From: CBDEFX01 sp965237635
Lineage (GTDB): Bacteria > Chloroflexota > Dehalococcoidia > Lucifugimonadales > CAUZJF01
NCBI GenBank assembly: GCA_965237635.1
Contig: CBDEFX010000002.1
Span: 62,001-126,000 of the forward strand
Reading direction: 5' to 3'
DNA: 64,000 nt
Below the pieces are notes generated by a model that had not been told where the DNA came from, did not search any database, and worked only from the letters and a program-made list of their open reading frames with translations. Made by a program: the position numbers and the translations under genes. Shown here in pieces: positions 33,624-43,539 of this stretch (positions are counted from its first letter, which is position 1; each line of letters starts with the position of its first letter).

Positions 33624-34670
33624 TCTACTGTGGCCGGTGGGACTCAGCTCGCCGGTGCCCTCGTCTATGCGAAAGACCACCAGCGTGTCGGAGTCCTCGT
33701 TAGCAGCGATCAGGAACTCGCCCCCCGGCGAGATAGCGAAGCCGCGCGGGGTCCTGCCCTGGGTTGGCTCGCGGCCGACGGGGGAGAGCCTCCCTGTGGA
33801 GCCGTCTATGGCGAAGATGGCGATACTGTCGTGGCCCCGGTTGGAGCCGTAGATGAACTTTCCGGAGGGCAAGACGTGAAGGTCGGCGGTGTGATTCACC
33901 CCGCCAAAGCCGTCGGGTAGCGTCGAGACAGTCTCGATCTCGGACAATGCCCCTGTGGAGGAGTCGAGGTCATAGGCGGTTATGGTCGAGGCCAACTCGT
34001 TGATGACGTAGGCGAATTCTCCACTAGGGTGGATGGCGAAGTGGCGGGGGCCGACCCCTGCAGCGGGCGACTGCACCCAGGGCGTCTGCGTCGGGCTCAA
34101 CGTCGCCGCCGCAGCGTCCAGGCGGTAGATGAAGATCTTGTCGGCACCCAGGTCGGGGGAGTAGGCGAAGCGGTCCGCCGCGTCCAGGTTTATGGAGTGC
34201 GGGTGGGGCCCCTCCTGCCGGTCCGGGTTGACGCTGCTGCCCTCGTGGTGCAACGTCTGGGTCGACTCGCCGAGGCTGCCGTCGCCCAGGACCGGGAAGA
34301 CGGTCACCGTGCCGGATGCGTAGTTGGCCGCCAGCAGGACCTTTCCGGCTCCGTCCACGGTCAGGTAGCCGGCACCATCGCTGGGCGACGCCCTCGTCCC
34401 CAGCGGCGTGAGGGCGCCGCTGGGGAAGTCCACGGAGAAGGCCAGCATCTCGCCCGGCGAAAGACCCATGGCGGAGTTGGCGACGGCGTACAGCCTGGTG
34501 CCGTCGGTGCCTGGCCTCACGAAAGCGGGGTTGCCGGCCTCGGCCGCGACCTCGGGCCTCGTGAGCGCGCCGGTGGTCCGGTCCATCTTCAGGGAGTAGA
34601 TCACCCTGCTGTCCCTCTTCGTAAAGGTGCCGACGTAGACCAGCCAGTGGTCGCGGGCATCGGTTGACAT
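33624..34670 (-). pseudogene. Lactonase-type 7-bladed beta-propeller protein, 3' end removed by IS
   Basis: The ATG at 34670 follows AGGAGAG. The retained 349 residues start DHWLVYVGTFTKRDSRVIYS and show repeated blade motifs (DGTRLYAVAN, PHPHSINLDAADRFAYSPDL, GPRHFAIHPSGEFAYVINEL, ADLHVLPSGKFIYGSNRGHD, TPRGFAISPGGEFLIAANED). This is the 6-phosphogluconolactonase-type Lactonase family. The last strand is cut at SPTGHSRVP, where IS sequence begins; the IS supplies an unrelated tail of about 50 residues. Only the C-terminal strand is missing, so partial folding is possible, but closure of the propeller would be lost. Confidence 0.85.
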
Positions 34671-34965
34671 CCCCACTCTCCTGAACGGAATGGCGTTATT
34701 GTAGCCAGAATGGAGTGGGCCTAACAACTCCCGGAGCGGACGCCGCCTCAGCGCAAGATTCAAATGAAGTTTGGTTTGCGGCTCCGCCCAGTGAGGGCTC
34801 TACGTATCGTCCTGGAATCTCTCCTGCGCTTAGGAAATTCCTTCCGAGGCCCCCCATGACCCGTAGAAAGTGGAGCTGTGGTCACTCAACCAAAGGAGCA
34901 GCCTTCTGTGTTCACGGTATGGTCAACCCTACTCGAACCTACGTCCATCGAGCGTGTCACCATGA

Positions 34966-36340
34966 CTACGGCGCCACCTCCGTAGATGGCGTCCAGGTAT
35001 CGGCCACCGGGTCGTATACCTCCGCGGGCGTGGAGGGAAACTGCTGCCCAGGTTCGGGGCTCGTCCCGCCCGCGACCAGGACCCGGCCGTCCTTAAGCAC
35101 CGTTGCCGTGTGACCACGGCGGTCTTTTATCATGCTGGCGGCCCTGGACCAGATGCCCGTCGAGGGATCGTATATCTCTGTCCACCCGTTCGGGCCCTCT
35201 ACGACGAGCACTCTCCCGTCCGGGAGCATAGTCATCGTGTGGAAGATCCGCTCCGCCGTCATTTCCTCAGCCTCCGACCAGGTCCCAGACTGTGGATCGT
35301 ATATCTCCGCTGATCTAAGGACTCTTAAGCTTCCGCCGACAATTCCGCCGCCGCCGGTGACAAGCACCCGGCCGTCCGCGAGGACCGCTGCGGAAGGGAA
35401 GCGCCGAGGCCAGCTCATGCTACCGGTTGAAGACACTGAGCCCGTGAGCGGGTTGTAGAGATCCACTGAGTCCATCGCCGCGCTGCCGGTCCAGCCGCCT
35501 ATGTACAGCACCTTTCCGTCCCCAAGGAGCGCGCTTGTATGCCAGTTACGCGTCCGATAGTCATCTGACGTGACTTCGCCGGCAGAGTCCCATGTGCCGG
35601 AAGAAGCGTTGTATAGCGCCGCCGACGGGCCGAGCCCGCCTGCTGCCAGCACCTTGCCGTTCTCCAGCATATCTAACAAAATGGCGGGCAAGTTGTTCTG
35701 CGTGCCAACAAAATCCACCGTCTCCTCTGGCATGTCGCTGACTCTTGACCACGTCTCAGTAGACGGGTCGTACACCTCCGCAGAGGCTATGGGAAACACA
35801 TAATCTACTTCTGCATTCTCAACGTGGGTTGTGAACTCTTCCGTCAGCCCTCTTGAGACCAGCACCATCCCGTCCTCGAGCAGGACTCCACCGTGATGTC
35901 TGCGCGGGTCGAACATCGGGCGTGTCGGCGACCAACGGCCGGTGGACGGGTCGTAAATCTCCGCCGAGGCCACAGCTGGTGGTAGTGAGAATTGACTGCT
36001 CCTCCTGCTGGTCTGGCCGCCGGTAACCAGCACCCGGCCGTCCTCGAGAAGCGTTGCAGTGTGGTTATACAGGACGGCCTGTGTCATGTCGCCCTCTGCC
36101 CTGGGGATGGGAGTGGGCGTAGGCAGGGGGGGTACGCGTAGCAGGGAATAGGAAAACGGACGCTGGCGCCTGAGCCGGAGCGACGGCTGCCGCCGGGGGG
36201 GTGGGGAGTGGGGCGACAGTGGGAGCCGGTGTCACCGCGGGTTCCGGCTCCGCTGTGGCGACAGGCAGGGGGCTGGTCTCAGTGCCGCACGCGATGCCCA
36301 GCAAGACGACGGCTGGCAAGGCTAAGGTCATCCGTAACAT
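34966..36340 (-). pseudogene. Kelch-repeat lipoprotein with a +1 frameshift in a C tract
   Basis: An ATG at 36340 begins MTLALPAVVLLGIACGTETS-type lipoprotein signal (lipobox GIAC) and a Pro/Ala linker. The frame is lost at a seven-C run (coding strand; plus-strand 36126-36132). Reading six C would continue TRTPLPTPTPIPRAEGDMTQ into the 373-residue kelch domain (AVLYNHTATLLEDGRVLVTG, then five or six EIYDPSTGxWS repeats). Separately, the propeller frame can start at ATG 36087 without export. Either the sequence has a homopolymer error, the gene is dead, or it is phase-variable. It is probably a surface propeller. The gap 34671-34965 holds no gene. Confidence 0.8.
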
Positions 36341-36689
36341 GGCCGCATCCTAAGCAGATACATGATTGATGTCAATGCGCCTCGCCAGTGCGAGTTCACA
36401 CGGACGCCGGTAGGAGTCCGTTGCTTGAGATGACCGGGTACAAGCCGTGCTCAAGAATTCTGGAACGTTCTGGTTTAACCCTCTCCCGTCTCCACCACGA
36501 ACACGAGTCATCGCATAAGCTCGAAGTAGCTTCGAGCGTTGGTAACTTCACTACAGCCACCGGAGGGAGTACGGGCAGTCCGGCGCAAGGGGCCATCCGA
36601 AAGTGTACGTATTTAGCCCTGCTTCGACCTGCCGAAAGAAAGCGATCCGGCCAAGGTCTCCCTAGGTTGCGTTACTGATCTGCTAGTAA
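36341..36689. other. Gene-free interval
   Basis: About 350 bases with no convincing gene or RNA. It lies between the kelch gene start and the decayed phosphatase copy. Confidence 0.4.
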
Positions 36690-36945
36690 TTCATGGCGAA
36701 AACGTCATGCCTCTCTTTTAGCTCGTCGTCACCCCTGAGGTCCATGACCGGGCGTATGTCTTACTCCAGCAGGGCGGCTTGAGAGGAAGTGGACAATCTA
36801 TGGAGGCTATCGATCCCAGGCATGTCTTCCAGCGAGTTATGCGGCCATCCGCGGTCCGGCAACCGCCCAGCTCTCGAACGTTGTACGCCCTCTCCAGGTC
36901 CAGGCGGCGTGCGGGCCGTAGCCGTTCGGCCAGCAGTTCGTTTCG
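36690..36945 (-). pseudogene. Decayed N-terminal copy of the tyrosine phosphatase gene
   Basis: Just after the stop of the intact gene the minus strand reads ERLRPARRLDLERAYNVREL, GGCRTADGRITRWKTCL, then after a frame change DSLHRLSTSSQAALLE, a TAA, and DIRPVMDLRGDDEL. This parallels the intact RLQPARHLDLEGAYNVRELG, RWKTFLRADSPHELSPASQD and YGIRAVIDLR. The catalytic half is absent. It is a tandem partial duplicate with at least one frameshift and one stop. Confidence 0.75.
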
Positions 36946-36948
36946 TAG

Positions 36949-37713
36949 CTACTCCACCAGCGCTTTGCGCAGACTGTCGACCTGGTCCTGGGTCAGGCCG
37001 ATGGCGCGCACATACCCCTCGACACCCCCATATCGTTCCTCCAAGTGTTGTAGCACCTTCAACATAGCCTCAGGCGGGCAGGACTGTGCCTGATAGTCCT
37101 GCCAGGTAAACTCCTCGGCCGACAGCTCCGGAGGCGCGAATTCGGCCAGGTATCTTTCCGTGAGGTACCGGGCACTGAGCGCGTAATCTTCAGCTATCGT
37201 GTCAGGTGGTACCCCAGCGATGCCAAGGAGCAGGGCAGCAACAGTCCCCGTCCGGTCCTGTCCGGCGGCGCAATGGAACAGCGCCGGCCGTGCACTTGGC
37301 TCGGCAAGCGTCGCCAGCACATTCCTATAGCGGTCCTTGAGGAGGTCGAGCGCATTGGCGTAGTATATCGCGGCCCTCTCTGCCGGCCCCGCATCTACCG
37401 CACTGTCGTCGTCCTCCGGCAGCGGCTCATCTCCGAACAGGTTCCGATGGTAGTACGCCACACGGGAGGAGCCAGAGAAGACGCTAGGTTTCTCCTCAAG
37501 CTCGCCGTTCTGCCTAAGGTCTATGACCGCGCGAATACCGTAATCTAGCAACGCGTCCTGAGAGGCAGGTGACAATTCGTGCGGGCTATCGGCCCGCAGG
37601 AACGTTTTCCAGCGAGTCGTCCGCCCGCTCAAGGTACGGTACCCACCCAGCTCCCGCACGTTGTACGCCCCCTCCAGGTCCAAATGACGTGCAGGTTGTA
37701 GCCGCTTATCCAT
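36949..37713 (-). CDS. Tyrosine-protein phosphatase (Y_phosphatase3 type)
   Basis: This 254-residue phosphatase has the P-loop HCAAGQDRTGTVAALLL (the CxxxxxR motif, about 146-162) and the N-terminal YNVRELGGYRT plus FLRADSPHEL and AVIDLR motifs that define this family, related to Mycobacterium PtpB. A C-terminal helical region (LKVLQHLEERYGGVEGYVRA) is also typical. It removes phosphate from tyrosine or phosphoinositide substrates; the target is unknown. A decayed copy of its 5' half lies directly downstream. Confidence 0.88.
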   Translation of the reverse strand: MDKRLQPARHLDLEGAYNVRELGGYRTLSGRTTRWKTFLRADSPHELSPASQDALLDYGIRAVIDLRQNGELEEKPSVFSGSSRVAYYHRNLFGDEPLPEDDDSAVDAGPAERAAIYYANALDLLKDRYRNVLATLAEPSARPALFHCAAGQDRTGTVAALLLGIAGVPPDTIAEDYALSARYLTERYLAEFAPPELSAEEFTWQDYQAQSCPPEAMLKVLQHLEERYGGVEGYVRAIGLTQDQVDSLRKALVE

Positions 37714-37822
37714 CGCCTGTCACCTTCCCTTTGGGACGCTTATCATCTGATTCCCCGGCAGCGTTCGGAGATGGAGATCGGAGTCAGTCCACTGGCGCCA
37801 GGCGCAAGCCGTCGGCACCACG

Positions 37823-37854
37823 GGTAGTGGGTCAATTCAAATTGACCCACTACC
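37823..37854. repeat. Perfect 15-bp inverted repeat
   Basis: GGTAGTGGGTCAATT, two bases, and its complement, between the PhyH gene and the phosphatase gene. It could be a processing or termination hairpin for the leftward PhyH transcript, or a regulator site for the phosphatase start at 37713; no T run follows. Confidence 0.55.
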
Positions 37855-37986
37855 GCACCCCCATGGTGCCCATGTGGCTGTCGGCTAGCAGCGTGCTCCC
37901 CGGTCGATCGGACAGAGCGTCGGTCAAACGAGAGCCGGTCTGTCGGTGCCGCCTACGTGACAGTCTTCAGAGGGCAATGCCGATGC

Positions 37987-38793
37987 CTATTCGCTCGCGC
38001 CGTCGTCGGTCTGCGCGGACCGGAAGTTCAGGGTGAACATCCGCCGGCCCACCTTTCCGCCGAAAGACGAGTGCCACATCTGGTGACTGAAGAAGACGGC
38101 ATCGCCCGGCTCCGATTCGATAGGGTAACTCGGTATGTCGCGCGGCGCCATTCCGAAGTGGTTCATGTCCGGGTCCGATAGGAACCGCTCTCCGCTTTCG
38201 GGATCGCCGGTCGCCTGCTCCCACATCTCGAGCAGCTTGGGACGCACACTCTCGAATCCCGATACCGTGTCCGGAACGTTCATGTGGAGTGACCAGAACT
38301 GTTCATGGTACGGACTCCGGTGCGCGCCCGGGATCACCCGTAGACAGCCCGTATCCTCGCCGACCGGATCGAGATAGAACGCGACTTTGATGCTTGGCAC
38401 GTAGTGGTCTTTCCACGGCCCGTCAATCCGGTTGGGGTCGTTCCTGCCCTCTGGTATGTGGGGGTCCCAGCCCATGTCGGCGTGCCACCCCGTGTCGCCG
38501 ACGTAGAAGTTGCCGTCGTTTCCCTTCTGAAACACGTATCCGGGCCCGAGCAGCTGCTGGATAGGCCCGTGCACGCGCTCGTCATTTGCCAAAAACTCGA
38601 CCGGAGCCCGTCCCCGAAACCAGTCCTCTACGCTCTGGCGCGTGTGGCCGTCGAACGGCCTGCCGTCCCGGTCCTCCAGCAACGCCGCCTCGAACTCCCT
38701 CGTGATCACGCTCACCTCTTCGGGCGAGAACAGATGCCGGATTACGAGAAAACCGAACACGTCGAACTGCGCTTTCTGCTGGCTGGTGATCAT
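37987..38793 (-). CDS. Phytanoyl-CoA dioxygenase (PhyH) family protein
   Basis: This 268-residue Fe(II)/2-oxoglutarate dioxygenase opens QQKAQFDVFGFLVIRHLFSP, the usual PhyH start. Metal ligands are visible as WHADMGWD (HxD) and a distal His in VFFSHQMWHSSFGGKVGRRM with the 2-oxoglutarate Arg. GCLRVIPGAHRSP is the conserved turn. The substrate is unknown. The start follows GAGGGAAAA. It stands alone. Confidence 0.9.
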   Translation of the reverse strand: MITSQQKAQFDVFGFLVIRHLFSPEEVSVITREFEAALLEDRDGRPFDGHTRQSVEDWFRGRAPVEFLANDERVHGPIQQLLGPGYVFQKGNDGNFYVGDTGWHADMGWDPHIPEGRNDPNRIDGPWKDHYVPSIKVAFYLDPVGEDTGCLRVIPGAHRSPYHEQFWSLHMNVPDTVSGFESVRPKLLEMWEQATGDPESGERFLSDPDMNHFGMAPRDIPSYPIESEPGDAVFFSHQMWHSSFGGKVGRRMFTLNFRSAQTDDGASE

Positions 38794-39158
38794 TTTTCCC
38801 TCCGCTAGATCCTAATCTCTGCTCGGTTCAGCCACCATTGCTACAGCCAGCTCGCTGAATAGGCGCACATACCCGTTGCCAAGCGGGGCGTGCTCATCGA
38901 GCGGCCGCATTCGGTAATACTGTCCCCATGAACAGGATAGTCTCCTTAAGGGAGTCCTTCTGGTGCGTCCGATTCTACGACCCATTGTGGCCAGGACGCA
39001 AGACTACCCCTTATTGGAGCGCCACGGGGCTGACGACCATTAGGCCGACAAGGTGGCGACCACCCGGTCGGTCGCGTTCAGATCACGCAATAGAGGTGCG
39101 TCTCCGATAGTCGCGAAGCTGATCCCTTTGTTCACTGAGACTCGGCTGGTCAATTGCG
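38794..39158. other. Gene-free interval
   Basis: 365 bases with no convincing gene. A 60-codon ORF at 38928 has no recognisable features. Confidence 0.4.
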
Positions 39159-39746
39159 TTACGAAGTGTCATCTTCGTTACCATCGTGCTCTTCCCCATC
39201 ATCCGACAGAACTCCTAAATCGCGGAGGCTGTTTACCGTTGCCCGTTCGTAGGTCTCTGCGGGTCCTTCGTATGTGAGTGATATCTGCGTGCCATCTTTG
39301 CCCTTGAAGTGGAATTGACTTTTGACCCTGGCGTCACTCTTTCGACTGCCACGGTACTTAAAGCTGTCAAAGACACACGATGCGAGAAGCCCGATCACGA
39401 AAGGCAGCACCACATTCTGAGCAATGAAGAGCGCCGAGAGGATGATCTGCTCGGAGCGAAACTCGAATTCGACATAGTCCTCGTCACGGACGGCGGCATC
39501 CACGTTGGCACGCGTGCCCAGACTGTTCCGTAGAAGTCGGAAGACGTCGCGGGTGGTATTCGGGAAAACCGGACCATCATGTTCAGCGCCGAGGTCAACC
39601 GGGACGATGAGGACGGTAGCCTGCCCAAGCCGGCTCATGAACTCAGGGTCGGCCTTGAACGATGCAACGAGGGCGTCTACATCCAAGGCGGACATCGACA
39701 CCCGGACGGGGGACCGATCATCTTGTCTCGCTGTGGAAGCACTCAT
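39159..39746 (-). CDS. Hypothetical protein with one membrane helix
   Basis: This 195-residue protein starts at the ATG at 39746; the frame runs to 40340 but that extension is improbable. A soluble N-terminal part (LDVDALVASFKADPEFMSRL) precedes a hydrophobic helix (SALFIAQNVVLPFVIGLLAS) and a charged C-terminus with SQFHFKGKDGTQISLTYEGP and a very acidic tail. No family is recognised. It may be a membrane-anchored sensor or an effector accessory; the sequence gives no firmer clue. Confidence 0.5.
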   Translation of the reverse strand: MSASTARQDDRSPVRVSMSALDVDALVASFKADPEFMSRLGQATVLIVPVDLGAEHDGPVFPNTTRDVFRLLRNSLGTRANVDAAVRDEDYVEFEFRSEQIILSALFIAQNVVLPFVIGLLASCVFDSFKYRGSRKSDARVKSQFHFKGKDGTQISLTYEGPAETYERATVNSLRDLGVLSDDGEEHDGNEDDTS

Positions 39747-40172
39747 GCTAAGTATTTTACCCGGTGGAAAGTGGGTAAGCACCATTCGTATTTCCGTGCG
39801 GCCCGTCAACGAGTGTAAAGAGGGAGGTGCGCCAAGAAGCGCATAGGTTGAACGTTCCAGGTGTGGAACCCGGCCAGGAGTAGGCCGGTGGCTAGGGAAG
39901 CAGGCGCGAGGGCCAGAGGCGGAGTCGTGTCTGAAGCCTTCCCGACAATGTGGCGGCGGCCACCCTACCACGCCGCGCGCTGCTAGCCAGAGTGCCGTTA
40001 TGGTCACGAAAGGAACTGCTGATTGAAGCGTCGCACCATGAACCACCCGCTCACGGTAGGGCGAGGGTGGAGTCATCGGAATCTCTGTCTCTTCCTTGCA
40101 GAGACAGCCTTGTTCAGGCAGGGATGCTGTACTCCCTTTGATCGGCATCCTCCGATGGCGAGCGCGGCAACG

Positions 40173-40540
<368 letters not shown>

Positions 40541-40828
40541 ATCGGCGGCGCCGTCCCTACCCAATGCACCCCCCCGACCGGGTTCGAGACGGCGATCTGC
40601 GGAGATCAAAAGCCGGGACTTGCCCTGGAACCAGAACCGTCAACCAGCCCCGGCGGGTCAAACCCATCGCCCGCCCAGAGGGTGAGACTTGTCAACGGAA
40701 TTGTCAACGCACTCTGCAGCACTGGACGGTACTGGTTGGTACGTTAGATACGAAATTGGGTCCACGGGCGTGGACTGATTGTTCTGATTTCATACGACGC
40801 GGCACAGAACAACACCCTTGACATGAAT

Positions 40829-40870
40829 CTTTTAATCTGAGTGTCCAGGGTTCGAATCCCTGCCGGCTCA
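40829..40870 (+). tRNA. tRNA 3' half, probably Lys(UUU); no 5' half
   Basis: CTTTTAA anticodon-loop-like text is followed by a perfect T arm CAGGG-TTCGAAT-CCCTG and acceptor 3' strand CCGGCTCA. The matching 5' acceptor strand and D arm are absent upstream. Lone tRNA 3' ends are classic attachment-site scars of integrative elements. Confidence 0.55.
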
Positions 40871-40960
40871 CTCCCCCTCAACCGCATGATGTAGCGGCTG
40901 CGGCGATGGGACAGAGCCCTCGAGAATCACCCCGACGCCCCGTTTTGCTAACCTTTTTTC

Positions 40961-42360
40961 CTACGTCCTGGGCCGGACGTTCTGGTTGTGTCGGAATAGA
41001 TTCGCCGGGTCGTACTTCTCTTTCAAGGACGCTAGCCGGTCGTAGTGCCTGCCGTAAGCCGCCCTGATCTGGTCCTCACCTTCCTCGGCCTCCCAGCCTA
41101 TCTGGTTGACGTAGACCCCGCCGGTGGAGAAGGGCTGCATTTTCTCCGCCGCCTCCCGCACCCACCGGACGTGTGTCTCAGACTCACCCGGGTCTTCCCA
41201 AGCTCCAAAGTTGACCATCTCGTACCGGGCGTCCCTGTGAGCGAAGGCGTTTTCGTCGGGATCTACGCGATTGGCCGCGGGACCCACCTGCTGGAACGAT
41301 ACCAAACTCAGCGGCGAAGTGACTTTGCTGAAATGAGATATGAGTGTGTCGATAGCCCCGTCGGTGAGTTCGCTCATGAAAACCGACTTGACGTAGTATT
41401 GGCGCCCCGCCATGGTAGCTTCATCCAGCATCCTCTGGACCTCGAGGTAGGGCCTCGGCCGGACGTCGTCCAGGATGGGCGGCCCGAACTCTCGGAGGGG
41501 TTCCAGTGCCCTTTCGCCATCTTCGAAGGGCCCGCTGTAACGATACCGTCCATGACGGGCTGACCTTCTTGGATACTCAGGCCGCTAATAGTGTTCATCT
41601 CGTCGGGAATGGTGGCGGCGAAGTCGTCGTAGAGCCTCAGGGCCTCTTTGACCTTGTCGAAAGGATAGCGAACGGTGCCCGCTAGCACTGTTGGTTGCAT
41701 GGTGTGGAACTGGTACTCGAAGGAGGTGACGATTCCGAAGTTACCTCCCCCACCGCGCAGTGCCCAGAAAAGGTCTTCGTTCTCGGCGGCGCTTGCAGTG
41801 AGGAACCTGCCGTCGGCCGTGACCACGTCCATGGACAGGACGTTATCGCACGTGAGGCCGTACTTACCGGCTAGCCAGCCCAAGCCTCCCCCGAGAGTTA
41901 GCCCCGCTATCCCCGTGTCTGAGACTGTTCCCGCGGTGGTTGCCAGCCCCAGGGCCAGGGTCTCGCGGTCAAACTCGCCCAGCAAAAAGCCGGGCTCGGC
42001 GCGGGCAGTGCGGCCCACCGGGTCGACGCGAACGCCCTTCATCAACGACAGGTCCAGCATCATGCCGCCCTCGCACACAGCGCTGCCGGCCACGTTGTGC
42101 CCGCCGCCCCGCACTGACATTAGCAGGCTGTTGTCTCGGGCGAAGTTTACCGAGGCGATCACGTCGGCAACGCCGACACAGCGCGCGATAATGGCGGGCC
42201 TCTTGTCGATCATCCCGTTCCATACCTTGCGGGCCTCGTCGTAGCCGCCGTCCCCAGGGCAGAGCACCGCTCCCCTAAAGCCGTTACGAAGCCCTTCGAT
42301 GTCGGATTCCGTGATGACGACGTCGGCTCCCGTGATCGAGGTAGCTAGCACGTCTACCAC
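40961..42360 (-). pseudogene. BBE-type FAD-linked oxidoreductase with a frameshift
   Basis: The 5' part (start 42360) encodes the FAD_binding_4 domain: SLLMSVRGGGHNVAGSAVCE with the His that covalently binds FAD, GTVSDTGIAGLTLGGGLGWL, and ALRGGGGNFGIVTSFEYQF. Near 41543 the frame is lost: the reading DGIVTAGPSK should pass to YSGPFEDGERALEPLREFGP, which continues in the other frame to QYYVKSVFMSELTDG and the BBE tail NLFRHNQNVRP. One base too few or two too many explains it. The joined length of about 466 residues is normal. A sequencing error or a young pseudogene are both possible. Confidence 0.85.
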
Positions 42361-42613
42361 CGGTCGCTCCTTCTATCAACGTTTGAAACACGCCTGCTTC
42401 AGGCATGTCGTTCCCAATTGATACTTTCAGCGTGGGCTGTCCACAACCCTGATACGAATTGGGCCACTCAGGAGTTCTTGCTGACGGTTTTGCTAACGTA
42501 TCGGCTAGCACGCTCCGGCACTCGACACCATGGCTAGGATTCGACGCCTAGATGTCGGACGGGCCGGTTTAACCTCGTAGCTAAGCCCATAGAACACCAC
42601 GGCCTGTCCGCAA

Positions 42614-42655
42614 CTTTTGATCCGAGTATCTTGGGTTCGAATCCCACCCGGCGCA
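42614..42655 (+). tRNA. Second tRNA 3' half; no 5' half
   Basis: CTTTTGA, then a T arm with TTGGG-TTCGAAT-CCCAC and acceptor-like CCGGCGCA. It has the same length as the half at 40829-40870 and matches it at about 33 of 42 positions. No 5' half pairs with it. The two scars bracket the FAD oxidase, 1.8 kb apart. The rest of 42361-42746 holds no gene. Confidence 0.45.
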
Positions 42656-42746
42656 CTCTCAGCGACCTCGTAATAATACTGGGTCGTCGGAGCGGGATCA
42701 ACGTCGGATTTCCTGGAATGGGAGGAGAAAGGCGAATATGTGGGGA

Positions 42747-43534
42747 CTAGGTCGTCGGCGAAGACGACACAGCCATGCTCGTGCTTGAGGACGCCGCCGA
42801 TCGGCGGCGAAGCCGGTACGCAAACGAGGCCAAGATAAGAGCCGCCAAAACGGCCAGTCCCACGGCTCCTAGGCCGGGTACGTTGACAGCCGGCTCGCCA
42901 ATGAATGACGGAATCAACGCAGCCACAAGCGGTCCCGCTACACCGTTCACGATTCGCATCAGTCCGGTCGCTGCTGGAGCCAGTGCAACCGTCGAGGTCA
43001 CGCTCGTCTCACTCGATGCAGACGCAGTCCCGTTCGTCAGCCGCAGTGCACCTATGGCTGTCGGGGTCACCACACTTGTGGATGTGCCAATGCCCGCTGA
43101 AGCCGCCAACGCCGCTCCGTTTCGGAGCTCGAGCAGACCTGAAGCGCCCGGAGCAACCGTGGATGTGGAAGCGCCAAGCCCGGTCAGCGTCGGAACTGCA
43201 ACGCTGTCGACAAGCTTGGATAGGACGGAAGCGGCCGGGCTTACACTGGTGGTAGATGTGCTCAAGCTGGTGGAGGCAACCTGTGCCACGCCATCCTTCA
43301 ATTCGAGGGCCGGCAGCATGCCCGGCGACACTGACTGGGTGGACGTGCCCATGCTTGTCAACATCGACGGGGACGCGCCGTCAACCAGGCGGAGCAAGGT
43401 GGCCGTCGTCGACGCTTGGACTATCTGGGACGGCGCCAGAGCATCGGTGCTGGTAGACGCCGGGGTCTCCTGAACGCCGCTAACGGTTGACGTGCTAGGG
43501 GTCGTTGTGGTCTGCGTAGGTGTCTCCGGCACTC
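42747..43534 (-). pseudogene. Ser/Thr-rich repeat surface protein, C-terminal part (split by IS1380)
   Basis: This part continues from 45259 after the IS is removed: TVAPALLGVPETPTQTTTTP reads across the mended junction. It contains imperfect repeats of about 36 residues with the theme GTSTxxVSPxAxxLLxLxNGxA, five or six times. The end is VPGLGAVGLAVLAALILASF then AYRLRRR, a motif-helix-basic tail that resembles IPTL/VPxxL-type C-terminal sorting signals. The full protein would be 448 residues. It is the last gene of the archaellin-like operon and presumably a surface stalk or adhesin; that is inference. Confidence 0.7.
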
Positions 43535-43539
43535 CTAAA

